Source of the DNA: DATCHW01 sp963806045
GTDB taxonomy: Bacteria > Bacteroidota > Ignavibacteria > Tepidaquicellales > Tepidaquicellaceae
DNA: 64,000 nt
Reading direction: 5' to 3'
Assembly: GCA_963806045.1 (NCBI GenBank)
Contig: CAWDWP010000018.1
Coordinates: forward strand, 1 to 64,000
Made by a program: the position numbers and the translations under genes. This document shows positions 17,624-26,531 of the stretch, in pieces. The notes beneath the pieces were generated by a model. It was not told the DNA's origin. It worked only from the letters and a program-made list of their open reading frames with translations, and searched no databases. The stretch's first letter is position 1, and each line of letters begins with the position of its first letter.

Positions 17624-18817
17624 ATGAAAGCATTAAAAGGATTACGAATATTGGATATGACTAATGTATTAGCAGGTCCATTTGCAACATTGCATCTTGC
17701 ATTAATGGGTGCAGAAGTAATAAAAATTGAAAATCCGGTAGGTGGTGATCTTGCAAGGAAATTAGGAAATGTTCCTGAACTTAACAATAAAAATATGGGG
17801 ACAAGTTTTCTTGCGCAGAATTCAAATAAAAAATCATTTACCTTAAATTTAAAAGGGGATAAAGCAAAAGAAATTTTCAAAAAACTCGTAAAAACTGCAG
17901 ATGTCCTGGTTGAGAATTTCCGTCCGGGAGTTATGGAAAGATTGGGTTTCTCTTATAAAGTTTTAAGTGAAATGAATTCGGGACTAATTTATTGCGCCAT
18001 TTCGGGATTCGGACAAACGGGTCCTGATGCATTCAAACCTGCTTATGACCAGATTATTCAAGGTTTGAGCGGAGTAATGGCAATTAACGGTGATGAAAGA
18101 TTGAATCCATTACGTTGTGGATTTCCTGTATGTGATACTGTTGGAGGATTAAATGCTGCTTTTGCAATTATGTCTGCGCTTTATTACAGGGAAAAAACCG
18201 GGGAAGGACAATTTATTGATATATCAATGCTGGATTCAATTATGCCTCTGATGGGTTGGGTTGCAGCGAATTTATTAATAGGCGCTAAACATCCTGTGCT
18301 AATGGGAAATGATAATTTTACTGCTGCACCATCCGGAACATTCGTAACAAAAGACGGATATATTAATATCGCCGCAAACAAACAGGAACAATGGGAAGAT
18401 CTATGCGATGTTCTTGAAGTTCCGGAATTAAAGTCAGATATGAGATTTAAAGAAAGGGATAACAGAAAGAAAAATAGAAAAGAATTAACTCCATTACTAG
18501 AAGTAAAATTAAAAGAAAAAGATACATTGATATGGGCAGATGCTTTGAATTCGAAAGGTATTCCCTCGGGCGAGATTCTAAGTCTTGAATCCGCACTGAA
18601 TCAGCCGCAGATTGAACATAGAAAGGCATTATCTGAAATTGATACTCCTGAAGTAGGGAATATAAAAGTATTCAATTTGACAGCAAAATTTAATAAAACC
18701 GGAGGAGATGTAGATACACCGCCACCGTTATTATCGCAGCATACAGAAGAAATATTGAAAGAACTTGGATATTCAAGTGAAGATTTTAAAAAATTTAAAG
18801 AAGAGAAAATCGTTTAA
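17624..18817 (+). CDS. CaiB/BaiF family (class III) CoA-transferase
   Basis: A 397-residue enzyme of the interlocked-dimer family that moves CoA between carboxylic acids. Typical segments are LAGPFATLHLALMGAEVIKIE, ENFRPGVMERLGFSY, ISGFGQTGP and the catalytic Asp in GFPVCDTVGG (D171). Known members act on carnitine, oxalate, glutarate or mesaconate. The genes on either side (HMG-CoA-lyase-like and an aconitase-type hydratase) suggest a branched dicarboxylate such as HMG or a citramalate/mesaconate-type acid, but no motif fixes it. The intergenic region before it holds a weak inverted repeat. Confidence 0.87.
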   Translation: MKALKGLRILDMTNVLAGPFATLHLALMGAEVIKIENPVGGDLARKLGNVPELNNKNMGTSFLAQNSNKKSFTLNLKGDKAKEIFKKLVKTADVLVENFRPGVMERLGFSYKVLSEMNSGLIYCAISGFGQTGPDAFKPAYDQIIQGLSGVMAINGDERLNPLRCGFPVCDTVGGLNAAFAIMSALYYREKTGEGQFIDISMLDSIMPLMGWVAANLLIGAKHPVLMGNDNFTAAPSGTFVTKDGYINIAANKQEQWEDLCDVLEVPELKSDMRFKERDNRKKNRKELTPLLEVKLKEKDTLIWADALNSKGIPSGEILSLESALNQPQIEHRKALSEIDTPEVGNIKVFNLTAKFNKTGGDVDTPPPLLSQHTEEILKELGYSSEDFKKFKEEKIV

Positions 18818-18843
18818 TTAAATAATCAGGAGAAAATAAAATA

Positions 18844-20133
18844 ATGGGAATGACAATAGTAGAAAAAATTCTCGCGGTAGCTTCGGGCACTAAATCAGTG
18901 AAGGCTGGTGATGTGATCGAGCCGAAAGTTGATGTGGCGATGTCACACGAGAATGCTGCACTTGTGATCAACCAGTTCAGTGAAATATTTAACGGAACCG
19001 GTTTAGAACCAAAACCATGGGATTCCGAAAAGATTGCTATAATATTCGATCATAGGGTTCCTGCAGAAAGTTCCAAAACAGCAACAAACCAAAAGAAAAT
19101 TAGAGATTTCGTAAGGCTTCATAAAATTCGAAAATTTCATGATATTCGTTCCGATGAAGGTGGTATTTGCCATCAGATTTTAGCCGAGTATGGTTATATA
19201 AGACCCGGTTTTGTAGTGGTTGGAACCGACAGCCATACAACCACTCATGGTGCATTTGGAGCTTTTTCATTCGGAATTGGGGCAACTGAAATGGCAAGTG
19301 TCTGGACACTTGGAAGAGTTTTGAATGTTGAAGTGCCTGAAACAATTAAAGTTGTAGTTAATGGAAAATTACCTGAAAATGTTTACCCCAAAGATTTAAT
19401 TTTATTTATAATTGGAAAGATTTCAGCTCAGGGCGCTAATTTTAAGGTTATTGAATTTCACGGTGAAGCAATTCAATCTATGTCTATGAGCGGAAGACTG
19501 GTATTATGTAATATGAGCGTGGAAGCCGGAGCAACATCAGGAATCGTTCCAAGCGATTCTGAAACATTGAAATATCTGAAAGAGCATGGAGTTAATGATA
19601 AAATAGATTTAGTGCTTCCGGATAAAGATGCAAATTATTGCCAGACAGTGGAAATTAATGCTTCAGAACTTAGTCCACAGATCGCATGTCCACACACCGT
19701 AGACAACGTAAAATCCATCGACAAAGTTAAGGGAATAAAAATTGATCAGATTGTAATTGGGAGTTGTACAAATGGCAGACTGGATGATTTAGAAATTGCT
19801 GCAAAAATTCTTAAAGGAAATAAAGTAGCAATGGGAACAAGAATGCTTATATTTCCTGCTTCCTGGAACATATATAAAGATGCAATGAAAAAGGGATACC
19901 TTGAGACTTTTGCGAATGCAGGTGCTGTAATCATGAACCCGGGATGCGGATGCTGTCTTGGAGTTCATCAGGGAGCATTAGGGGATGGTGAGGTTGCACT
20001 TTCAACAACAAACAGAAATTTTAAAGGCAGGATGGGAAATCCAAAAGGTGAAGTTTACCTTTGTTCACCTGCGGTAGCAGCCGCCAGTGCAGTTACCGGT
20101 GAGATAACTGAACCTGCGAAAGGAGTAAAATAA
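18844..20133 (+). CDS. 3-isopropylmalate dehydratase/homoaconitase-like large subunit
   Basis: A 429-residue aconitase-superfamily protein of the short (archaeal-type LeuC/HacA) class. The [4Fe-4S] cysteines are C308 (GSCTNGR) and C368/C371 in NPGCGCCLG; an extra C370 is present. VVGTDSHTTTHGAFGAF and FDHRVPAESSKTATNQ are core substrate/cluster motifs. The enzyme isomerises a hydroxy tri- or dicarboxylate by dehydration and rehydration together with the small subunit that follows after two bases. Isopropylmalate, homocitrate and dimethylmalate or citramalate are all possible substrates. Confidence 0.87.
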   Translation: MGMTIVEKILAVASGTKSVKAGDVIEPKVDVAMSHENAALVINQFSEIFNGTGLEPKPWDSEKIAIIFDHRVPAESSKTATNQKKIRDFVRLHKIRKFHDIRSDEGGICHQILAEYGYIRPGFVVVGTDSHTTTHGAFGAFSFGIGATEMASVWTLGRVLNVEVPETIKVVVNGKLPENVYPKDLILFIIGKISAQGANFKVIEFHGEAIQSMSMSGRLVLCNMSVEAGATSGIVPSDSETLKYLKEHGVNDKIDLVLPDKDANYCQTVEINASELSPQIACPHTVDNVKSIDKVKGIKIDQIVIGSCTNGRLDDLEIAAKILKGNKVAMGTRMLIFPASWNIYKDAMKKGYLETFANAGAVIMNPGCGCCLGVHQGALGDGEVALSTTNRNFKGRMGNPKGEVYLCSPAVAAASAVTGEITEPAKGVK

Positions 20134-20135
20134 TA

Positions 20136-20630
20136 ATGTCAAAAATAATTTATAAGTTCGACGCTGATATTTCTACCGATGCAATTTATCCCGGAAGATA
20201 TATGGCAACAGTATTACCTACTGAAACCCCTCAATATTGCTTTGCAGATTATAAAGAGTTGAATGATAAACTTAATAGCGGAGAATGGAAAGGCGGAACT
20301 ATCATAGCAGGCGAAAATTTCGGATGCGGGAGTTCACGTGAACAGGCGGCTTCGACAATATTAGGTCATCAGATTACTGTAATTGCAAAAAGTGTTGCAA
20401 GAATTTTTATGCAAAATTCAGTTAATCTTGGTCTTGAATTAATTACCTGTCCTGATTTGGAAGCGCGAGTTGGTGACGATGTTGTACTTGAAAATGGAAA
20501 AGTTGTGAATAAAACGACAGGGAAGAGTTATGATATTGTTCCGCTTCCTGATGCAAGAAAAGCTATTATCAATGCAGGAGGTCTTATACCATATACAAGA
20601 AAAAAACTTATAGAAGAAAGAAAATCCTAA
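20136..20630 (+). CDS. 3-isopropylmalate dehydratase/homoaconitase-like small subunit
   Basis: A 164-residue swivel domain with the family motif GENFGCGSSREQA. The substrate-specificity loop reads YPGRYMATV, which is not the YLRT of typical LeuD, so the substrate should not be assigned from the family name alone. It begins two bases after the large-subunit stop, and the two would form a heterodimer. The operon ends at a strong bidirectional hairpin. Confidence 0.86.
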   Translation: MSKIIYKFDADISTDAIYPGRYMATVLPTETPQYCFADYKELNDKLNSGEWKGGTIIAGENFGCGSSREQAASTILGHQITVIAKSVARIFMQNSVNLGLELITCPDLEARVGDDVVLENGKVVNKTTGKSYDIVPLPDARKAIINAGGLIPYTRKKLIEERKS

Positions 20631-20651
20631 CATTATTTTTTATGTAAAATA

Positions 20652-20692
20652 AAAAGTGCGGATAAAAATATATTTATCCGCACTTTTATTTA
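20652..20692. terminator. Bidirectional intrinsic terminator between the LeuD-like gene and lepB
   Basis: Arms AAAAGTGCGGATAAA (20652-20666) and TTTATCCGCACTTTT (20673-20687) form a perfect 15-bp stem around a six-base loop. T/A runs on both sides allow termination of both convergent transcripts. Confidence 0.9.
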
Positions 20693-20710
20693 AAAATTTT
20701 TATATAGCCG

Positions 20711-21628
20711 TTAATTTATAAACTTTGCAATTCTGTTCCACCTAATTGTACCAACTAATTTGAAGAAATCAGAGAACGGAATATTTGCATCCCAGGACCA
20801 ATATATTATGAATGCCTCTCCTACAACATTTTCCATAGGCATAAATCCCCAGAAACGACTATCAAGGGAGTTGTTTCTATTGTCACCCATCATCCAGAGA
20901 TAATCACGTTTAACGGTGTATTCTCCGTTTTGAAGAATGTTACCATCAACCTGAATCTTTTTATCCGGAGTTAATTTAATATCACTACCTTCTTTAACCA
21001 CAAACATTCTCCACTGCTCAAAATTCAGTGAATCAATTTTTATTTTATCACCTTTTTTTGGGATACGAAGCGGTCCATAATTATCTTCATTCCATCCTGA
21101 ACCTTTTGGGAATATTCTGGGATTCGTTACGTTTGGAGGAAGAGTCGTGCTAAGAAATCTGGATTCCGGAGGGTTCGGAAATACTTTACCGTTATTATAA
21201 AGTTGTTTGTTTATAACCTGTATTGTATCTCCCGGAAGACCGACACAACGTTTGATATAATTTAAAACTTCCTTGGATTCCTTTTCGTCTCTGTCACCGG
21301 GAAAATCAAATACGATAATATCACCCAGTTTTGGATTTTTGAAACCGGGTAACTTAAAATAGGGAAGCCGAATATCAGTAAATGGAATATTTCGCGGAGA
21401 AGTAGCACCATAAGTAAACTTAGTAACTAGTAGAAAGTCACCTACGAGCAGAGTGTTTTCCATCGAGCCTGTGGGAATCCGATAGGCTTCAAATAATAAA
21501 ATTTTAATAAAAAATGCCACAACTGCAGCCCATATAAGCGCATCAAAATATTCCCGTGGCTTAGATTTTTTCTTGCCGGGTTTTGAATTGATGCTTTTAT
21601 TTTCGTTATCTTTCTTAAGTAAACTCAA
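20711..21628 (-). CDS. lepB: Signal peptidase I
   Basis: A 305-residue type I signal peptidase that removes signal peptides from exported proteins. One membrane span (about 31-48) precedes the nucleophile S55 in IPTGSMENTLLVGD; the general base K126 is in YIKRCVGLPGD, and MGDNRNNSLDSRFWG is box E. There is an insertion between boxes C and D (about 50 residues around NPRIFPKGSGWN), as in many Bacteroidota enzymes. It is 29 bases downstream of lepA, a pairing seen widely. Confidence 0.94.
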   Translation of the reverse strand: MSLLKKDNENKSINSKPGKKKSKPREYFDALIWAAVVAFFIKILLFEAYRIPTGSMENTLLVGDFLLVTKFTYGATSPRNIPFTDIRLPYFKLPGFKNPKLGDIIVFDFPGDRDEKESKEVLNYIKRCVGLPGDTIQVINKQLYNNGKVFPNPPESRFLSTTLPPNVTNPRIFPKGSGWNEDNYGPLRIPKKGDKIKIDSLNFEQWRMFVVKEGSDIKLTPDKKIQVDGNILQNGEYTVKRDYLWMMGDNRNNSLDSRFWGFMPMENVVGEAFIIYWSWDANIPFSDFFKLVGTIRWNRIAKFIN

Positions 21629-21657
21629 AATATATTTTATTTAATTAATAATTCTAA

Positions 21658-23457
21658 TTATTTTTCAATTGAAAGTACAGCTAAAAATGCTTCCTGCGGG
21701 ATTTCAACAGAACCCACTTGTTTCATACGCTTTTTTCCTTCTTTTTGTTTCTCAAGTAGTTTTCGTTTCCGGGAAATATCGCCACCATAACATTTTGCGA
21801 TTACGTTCTTTCGCAAAGCACTAATGGATTCGCGCGCAATGACTTTAGAACCTATAGCTGCCTGGATTGCAATTTCGAACATCTGTCTGTGAATGAGCTT
21901 ACGAAGCTTTTCACATAACTTCCTTCCCCAGTAATATGAATTTTCTCGGTGAATGATTGTTGAGAGTGCATCAACAGGTTCCGAATTTAACAGGATATCA
22001 AGTTTTACCAAATCTGATTTTCTATAATCTATCAAATCATAATCAAAAGAAGCATATCCTTTCGAGATTGATTTGAGTTTGTCATAAAAATCAAATATTA
22101 TTTCAGCTAATGGAAATTCAAAATTCAAATCAACCCGTTTGGTATCGATGTAATGAGTAGTTTTATAAATACCTCGCCGATCCTGAGTGAGTTTCATTAT
22201 GTTGCCAATAAATTCAACAGGAGTAATTATCTGTGCTTTAATATAAGGTTCTTCTACATGGTCAATTCTGACCTGGTCAGGCATCAGTGCAGGATTATCA
22301 ACGACTATAACATCACCATTTGTAAGATATACATTATATTCAACATTTGGTACTGTTGTAATAATTGATAAATCATATTCACGCTGAAGGCGTTCCTGGA
22401 CAATTTCAAGATGAAGCAATCCAAGGAAACCGCATCTAAAACCGAAACCAAGTGCAACTGAAGTCTCCGGTTCATATTTTAAAGCTGCATCATTGAGTTT
22501 GAGTTTAGCTAGAGAGTCACGAAGCATTTCAAAATCATTTGTTGCTATCGGATAAATTCCGCTGAAGACCATTGGTTTTATTTCCTTATAACCCGGGAGA
22601 GGTTCCAGTGCAGAATTATTGGAATTTATAATTGTGTCACCTACTTTTGAATCATTAACATCTTTGATATTCGCAATTAAATATCCAACATCTCCTGAAT
22701 GTAGTTCTTTTGTTCTTAGTCTTTCCATTTTAAGAACACCAACTTCTTCCGCCTGAAACTGTTTACCACTAGCAAAAAACTGAATTTTATCACCTTCTTT
22801 TAAGGTTCCTTCTGCAATTCTTAGATAAACAACGACACCTCGGTATACATCAAAAATTGAATCGAATATTAATGCTCTGAGTGGCTTTTCATCTTCTACT
22901 TTTGGCGGAGGAATTTTTTCGACGATAGCTTCAAGTACTTCATCAATACCAATACCGGCTTTAGCACTAACCGCGAGTATATCTTCTTTTTTTCCTCCAA
23001 TCAGTTCAATTATCTGTTCTTTTACATCATCTATCATTGCACTTTGTAAATCAATTTTATTTAATACGGGAATGATTTCCAGTCCCTGATCAATTGCTAA
23101 ATAGAGATTGCTGATAGTCTGTGCTTCAATCCCCTGTGTTGCATCAACAACGAGTAAAGCTCCTTCACAGGCGGCTAGTGAACGTGAAACTTCGTATGTG
23201 AAATCCACATGACCTGGAGTATCAATCAGGTTAAGAATAAATTCTTCACCTGATTTTGCTGTATAATTCATTTGAATTGCATGGAGTTTGATTGTTATGC
23301 CGCGTTCTTGCTCAAGTTCCATATCATCCAGAACTTGTTTGGTCATATTCCTGGATTCAATGGTTCCGGTTCTTTCTAAAAATCTATCAGCAAGTGTCGA
23401 TTTACCATGATCAATATGTGCAATAATGCAAAAATTTCTTATCTTTTTTTGTCGCAA
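21658..23457 (-). CDS. lepA: Elongation factor 4 (LepA)
   Basis: A 599-residue translational GTPase that acts on stalled or non-optimal ribosomes. The G domain begins IAHIDHGKSTLADRF, with switch II DTPGHVDF and NKIDL. Domains II and III and the LepA-specific C-terminal part (YDLIDYRKSDLVKLDI, KCYGGDISRKRKLL) are present and full length. No defects were seen. It is followed by lepB. Confidence 0.97.
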   Translation of the reverse strand: MRQKKIRNFCIIAHIDHGKSTLADRFLERTGTIESRNMTKQVLDDMELEQERGITIKLHAIQMNYTAKSGEEFILNLIDTPGHVDFTYEVSRSLAACEGALLVVDATQGIEAQTISNLYLAIDQGLEIIPVLNKIDLQSAMIDDVKEQIIELIGGKKEDILAVSAKAGIGIDEVLEAIVEKIPPPKVEDEKPLRALIFDSIFDVYRGVVVYLRIAEGTLKEGDKIQFFASGKQFQAEEVGVLKMERLRTKELHSGDVGYLIANIKDVNDSKVGDTIINSNNSALEPLPGYKEIKPMVFSGIYPIATNDFEMLRDSLAKLKLNDAALKYEPETSVALGFGFRCGFLGLLHLEIVQERLQREYDLSIITTVPNVEYNVYLTNGDVIVVDNPALMPDQVRIDHVEEPYIKAQIITPVEFIGNIMKLTQDRRGIYKTTHYIDTKRVDLNFEFPLAEIIFDFYDKLKSISKGYASFDYDLIDYRKSDLVKLDILLNSEPVDALSTIIHRENSYYWGRKLCEKLRKLIHRQMFEIAIQAAIGSKVIARESISALRKNVIAKCYGGDISRKRKLLEKQKEGKKRMKQVGSVEIPQEAFLAVLSIEK

Positions 23458-23559
23458 TTTCTGTTCTTATTTCTAAATATAAGAAAGTGAATTCTATATG
23501 TTTCTTAAATATGAGAAGATATAGAATTCACTCAGTTTAAGGAAAAAACTTTTTAATTT

Positions 23560-23751
23560 TTATTTGCCTTCAGCTTTCCTTGTGGCTCTGATTTCCTGAA
23601 TTTCTTTTCGGAAATCTGCAGCTATTTTCCTGACTTCATTTAAGTCTTTTCTTAATCTGGTCGCAGCTGCATTTACTCCTTTATCGTAAAATTTTTCCAG
23701 ATCTTTTTTCATTCCTTCAAGTACGTTTAAGATTTGATTGTATTTTTCCAT
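23560..23751 (-). CDS. Histone H1-like small protein
   Basis: A 63-residue basic, helical protein: FYDKGVNAAATRLRKDL and a charged tail. It resembles the small histone H1-like proteins common in Bacteroidota, which carry the motif KFYxKGNxAAGTRxRKxL and are thought to bind DNA. Predicted to be a single coiled helix pair. A GGAGAC-type ribosome-binding site lies upstream. The function here is inferred only from the motif. Confidence 0.7.
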   Translation of the reverse strand: MEKYNQILNVLEGMKKDLEKFYDKGVNAAATRLRKDLNEVRKIAADFRKEIQEIRATRKAEGK

Positions 23752-23793
23752 TATGTCTCCTTTAATAATAAGTTTATAAAAATATTTATTAAA

Positions 23794-24165
23794 TTACACT
23801 GTTTTTCCTACAAATGGTATTGAAAAAATTATTACAAAACCCCAGGTTAAAAAAGCAATGCCTATCAGAATAAGCGAGGAAAAGATAGTGAGATTTAACC
23901 ATGGTTTCAATTTGTAATCTCTAAAAATGCCCCAAACTCCGTTTAATCCGTGATACAAACCAAGTGTTATAAAACTTAAATCTATTATTCGGTACCACGA
24001 AAATTGCATTCTGATTAACACCGCTCCGTATGTATGTCCTGATTCCGGTTGATAATGCATAAGTATATAATGTCCAATCATCAGAACAACCAAAGCTAAA
24101 CCGCTGATTCTTTGCAAAACCCAGCTTTTTGACCCTGATTCCTTTGAACTGTTAAATCTGAACAT
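23794..24165 (-). CDS. sdhD: Succinate dehydrogenase membrane anchor subunit (SdhD-like)
   Basis: A 123-residue protein with three membrane spans. It has SWVLQRISGLALVVLMIGHYIL, which fits the S-x-x-x-x-R quinone-site motif and haem-ligand His of SdhD/SdhC anchors, followed by GLYHGLNGVWGIFRDY. It starts 12 bases after the preceding sdhC stop. Together they would anchor the flavoprotein and iron-sulfur subunits of succinate:quinone oxidoreductase, but these are not in the window. Confidence 0.8.
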   Translation of the reverse strand: MFRFNSSKESGSKSWVLQRISGLALVVLMIGHYILMHYQPESGHTYGAVLIRMQFSWYRIIDLSFITLGLYHGLNGVWGIFRDYKLKPWLNLTIFSSLILIGIAFLTWGFVIIFSIPFVGKTV

Positions 24166-24177
24166 AGAACTTAATTA

Positions 24178-24600
24178 TTATTTGAAAATCTTTAAAATTT
24201 CATGAGAAAACATTACGAATCCCATTGCGAAAAATAATATTACCGCTGCTACCCATGAAAACCTATAAAGCTGTTTATGGTATCTTGCTCCATCAGCCCA
24301 ATCTACTATTACAATTCTTATTCCATTGAATGAATGAAAAAGTACGAATGCAAACAATATCCATTCAATAAACATAAAAAAAGGAGTAGAATAGGTAGCC
24401 ATTTTCTGATTGAAAGCAATTTCACCTTTTGTTAATGGACTCAACGAGTAAATATGAAGAAATATATATCCTATCAAAGCAATTCCGCTAATTCGATGGT
24501 ATATCCAAGCCCAACTTCCGCTATCTTTTCGGTAAGATAAGTTTTCTTTTACCCATTGTTTCTGGTCAAAAGTCTTAATCTTAAACGTTGATTCCGGCAT
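24178..24600 (-). CDS. sdhC: Succinate dehydrogenase cytochrome b subunit (SdhC-like)
   Basis: A 140-residue three-span protein. The segment AWIYHRISGIALIGYIFLHIYS carries the SdhC R-x-S-G and His pattern, and LFHSFNGIRIVIVDW matches the second haem or quinone helix. It is the first gene of the sdhC-sdhD pair on the minus strand. No sdhA or sdhB follows: the next downstream genes are the histone-like protein and lepA. Confidence 0.82.
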   Translation of the reverse strand: MPESTFKIKTFDQKQWVKENLSYRKDSGSWAWIYHRISGIALIGYIFLHIYSLSPLTKGEIAFNQKMATYSTPFFMFIEWILFAFVLFHSFNGIRIVIVDWADGARYHKQLYRFSWVAAVILFFAMGFVMFSHEILKIFK

Positions 24601-24756
24601 TAAAAAGCTCTTTATTTTAAAAAAATTACTGTAAAAAATATGTATTTATTTTATTATTAACAACTTAATCATTTTTACCACTTTTTAAGCATATTTTGAG
24701 TATTAAATTTTTATTCGAAAAGGTTTTTACTATTTTGTCTGTAATATTACAATAAA

Positions 24757-25278
24757 ATGAATTATTTAGATTTAGTCTATAGCGCACTATTCATTATGTG
24801 TCTCAGGATAATTGACGTTTCAATTGGGACAATCAGAACACTTTTTACAGTTCAGGGCAGAAGATTTCAAGCGGGAGCTTTAGGTTTTGTGGAAGTAACA
24901 ATATGGGTATTCGCTATTCGACATATAATGCTGAATTTAGATAATATCTTTAATATTTTTGGATATTCAACAGGTTTTGCTTTAGGTACAATTATCGGGA
25001 TTACTCTTGAACAGAAATTGGGAACAGGTTTTGTTCAAATTTATGTAATTTCGATGTATTTCGCTGATAAAATTGCGGAAGAGTTAAGAAAAAATAATAT
25101 TGGAGTGACAATTTTACCCGGAGAAGGAACCCGGGGAGGAGTTGCAATTCTTCTTATTATAATTATTAGAAAAAGACAGAAAGAGTTGGTAAAGCTAATA
25201 GAAAACATAGATCAGAAAGCTTTTATTTCAATTCAATCTGCTTTACCATACAGAGGTTACATCCATCCTAAAGATTGA
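24757..25278 (+). CDS. UPF0316/DUF5698-DUF2179 membrane protein
   Basis: A 173-residue protein with three N-terminal membrane spans (DUF5698: RIIDVSIGTIRTLFTVQGRR, GFVEVTIWVFAIR, and an IIGITLEQKLGTG loop) and a small cytoplasmic C-terminal domain of about 60 residues like DUF2179 (GVTILPGEGTRGGVAILLIII). The family is widely spread in bacteria and has no defined role. The stop abuts the convergent cupin gene. Confidence 0.75.
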   Translation: MNYLDLVYSALFIMCLRIIDVSIGTIRTLFTVQGRRFQAGALGFVEVTIWVFAIRHIMLNLDNIFNIFGYSTGFALGTIIGITLEQKLGTGFVQIYVISMYFADKIAEELRKNNIGVTILPGEGTRGGVAILLIIIIRKRQKELVKLIENIDQKAFISIQSALPYRGYIHPKD

Positions 25279-25279
25279 T

Positions 25280-25603
25280 TCAAATCTTTGTAAACATTGT
25301 AAGAAGCATTTCAAACCTTTCAATAGCAAAAAGAGAATGTGGTTTATTTGCAGGCATTAATATTAAATCTCCTGTTTCCAGGACATACGAAACACCTTGA
25401 ATTTTCACATCAGCTTTACCATCAATTAGCTGGACCATGGCATCAAAAGGAGCAGTATGTTCGCTGAGGTTTTGCCCTTCGTCAAATGCAAAAAATGTAA
25501 CAGTTCCCGCAGTCCCCTTATATATGGTTTTGCTCACAACAGCATCATTTTGATACTCAGCTAAATTTTTTAACTTAAGGATTTTTTCGCTAATATTATC
25601 CAT
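25280..25603 (-). CDS. Cupin-domain protein
   Basis: A 107-residue single-cupin beta-barrel. Motif 1 is seen as GQNLSEHTAPFDAMVQLIDG (His/Glu for metal) and motif 2 as GDLILMPANKPHSLFA. The length and arrangement fit small metal-binding cupins with unknown ligand. The start overlaps the 3' end of the terC gene by 8 bases, so the two are probably translated from the same mRNA. Confidence 0.8.
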   Translation of the reverse strand: MDNISEKILKLKNLAEYQNDAVVSKTIYKGTAGTVTFFAFDEGQNLSEHTAPFDAMVQLIDGKADVKIQGVSYVLETGDLILMPANKPHSLFAIERFEMLLTMFTKI

Positions 25604-26525
25604 CTCGGGTTTTAAGATTTTTAGAACTTATTAAAGATATAATAACTGAAATAAAAATTAAACTTGCAACTACAATAAGTGATAGTGCAATAGGTATATT
25701 ATAAATATCCGCAATAAGCATTTTCATTCCAATAAAGAACAGCACTAATGCCAGACCATATTTAAGATATTTAAACTTATCCATTAAGTTTGCGAGTGCA
25801 AAATAAAGTGACCTCAATCCCAATATCGCAAATGCATTCGAAGTGAATACGATAAATGGATCTTGAGTTATAGATAAAATTGCTGGGATGGAATCTAATG
25901 CAAACACTAAATCCGTTGTCTCGATTATGATTAAAACGATAAATAACGGTGTAGCATACTTTTTGGCATTTTCAGTCACAAAAAATTTATCTTTTACATA
26001 TGAATCTTTAACGGGAAAATATTTTCGGAAGAGTTTGACAACAGGATTTTTATCAGGTTCGACCACATCATTCTTAGAAAAAAACATTTTAATACTCGTT
26101 ATAATCAGGAATAATCCAAATATATATAAAATCCAATGGAACTGAGAAACTAATGCAGTACCCAATCCAATTAATACAGCCCTCATTATTATTGCACCAA
26201 CAATTCCCCAAAAGAGCACTTTGTGTTGATACCTTTTCGGTACATTAAAGAAACCAAACAGAAGAATAAAAATAAAAATATTGTCTACGGATAGGGAATA
26301 CTCCAGGAGATAACCGGTTAGGAACTCCATCCCTTTTTGATTACCCATATAACTAAAGACACCAAAATTGAAGATAAGTGCCAACGTTATCCATACTGCA
26401 CTAAACAAAAGTGCCTCTTTGTAACCTATGATATGCGATTTTTTATTGAAAACACCTAAATCAATCGTAAGCATAGTAATCAAAAACACAAGAAATAGAA
26501 CCCAATGAACGTAAGTAATTTCCAT
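25596..26525 (-). CDS. TerC-family integral membrane protein
   Basis: A 309-residue protein with about seven or eight membrane spans. The TerC signatures are EYSLSVDNIFIFILLF (D and N in the span) and TTDLVFALDSIPAILSIT. Members (Alx, MeeF, MeeY, TerC) relate to manganese or other metal export and metalation of secreted proteins. It overlaps the cupin gene and is preceded by an SDR gene after 6 bases. Confidence 0.87.
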   Translation of the reverse strand: MEITYVHWVLFLVFLITMLTIDLGVFNKKSHIIGYKEALLFSAVWITLALIFNFGVFSYMGNQKGMEFLTGYLLEYSLSVDNIFIFILLFGFFNVPKRYQHKVLFWGIVGAIIMRAVLIGLGTALVSQFHWILYIFGLFLIITSIKMFFSKNDVVEPDKNPVVKLFRKYFPVKDSYVKDKFFVTENAKKYATPLFIVLIIIETTDLVFALDSIPAILSITQDPFIVFTSNAFAILGLRSLYFALANLMDKFKYLKYGLALVLFFIGMKMLIADIYNIPIALSLIVVASLIFISVIISLISSKNLKTRDG

Positions 26526-26531
26526 ATTAGT

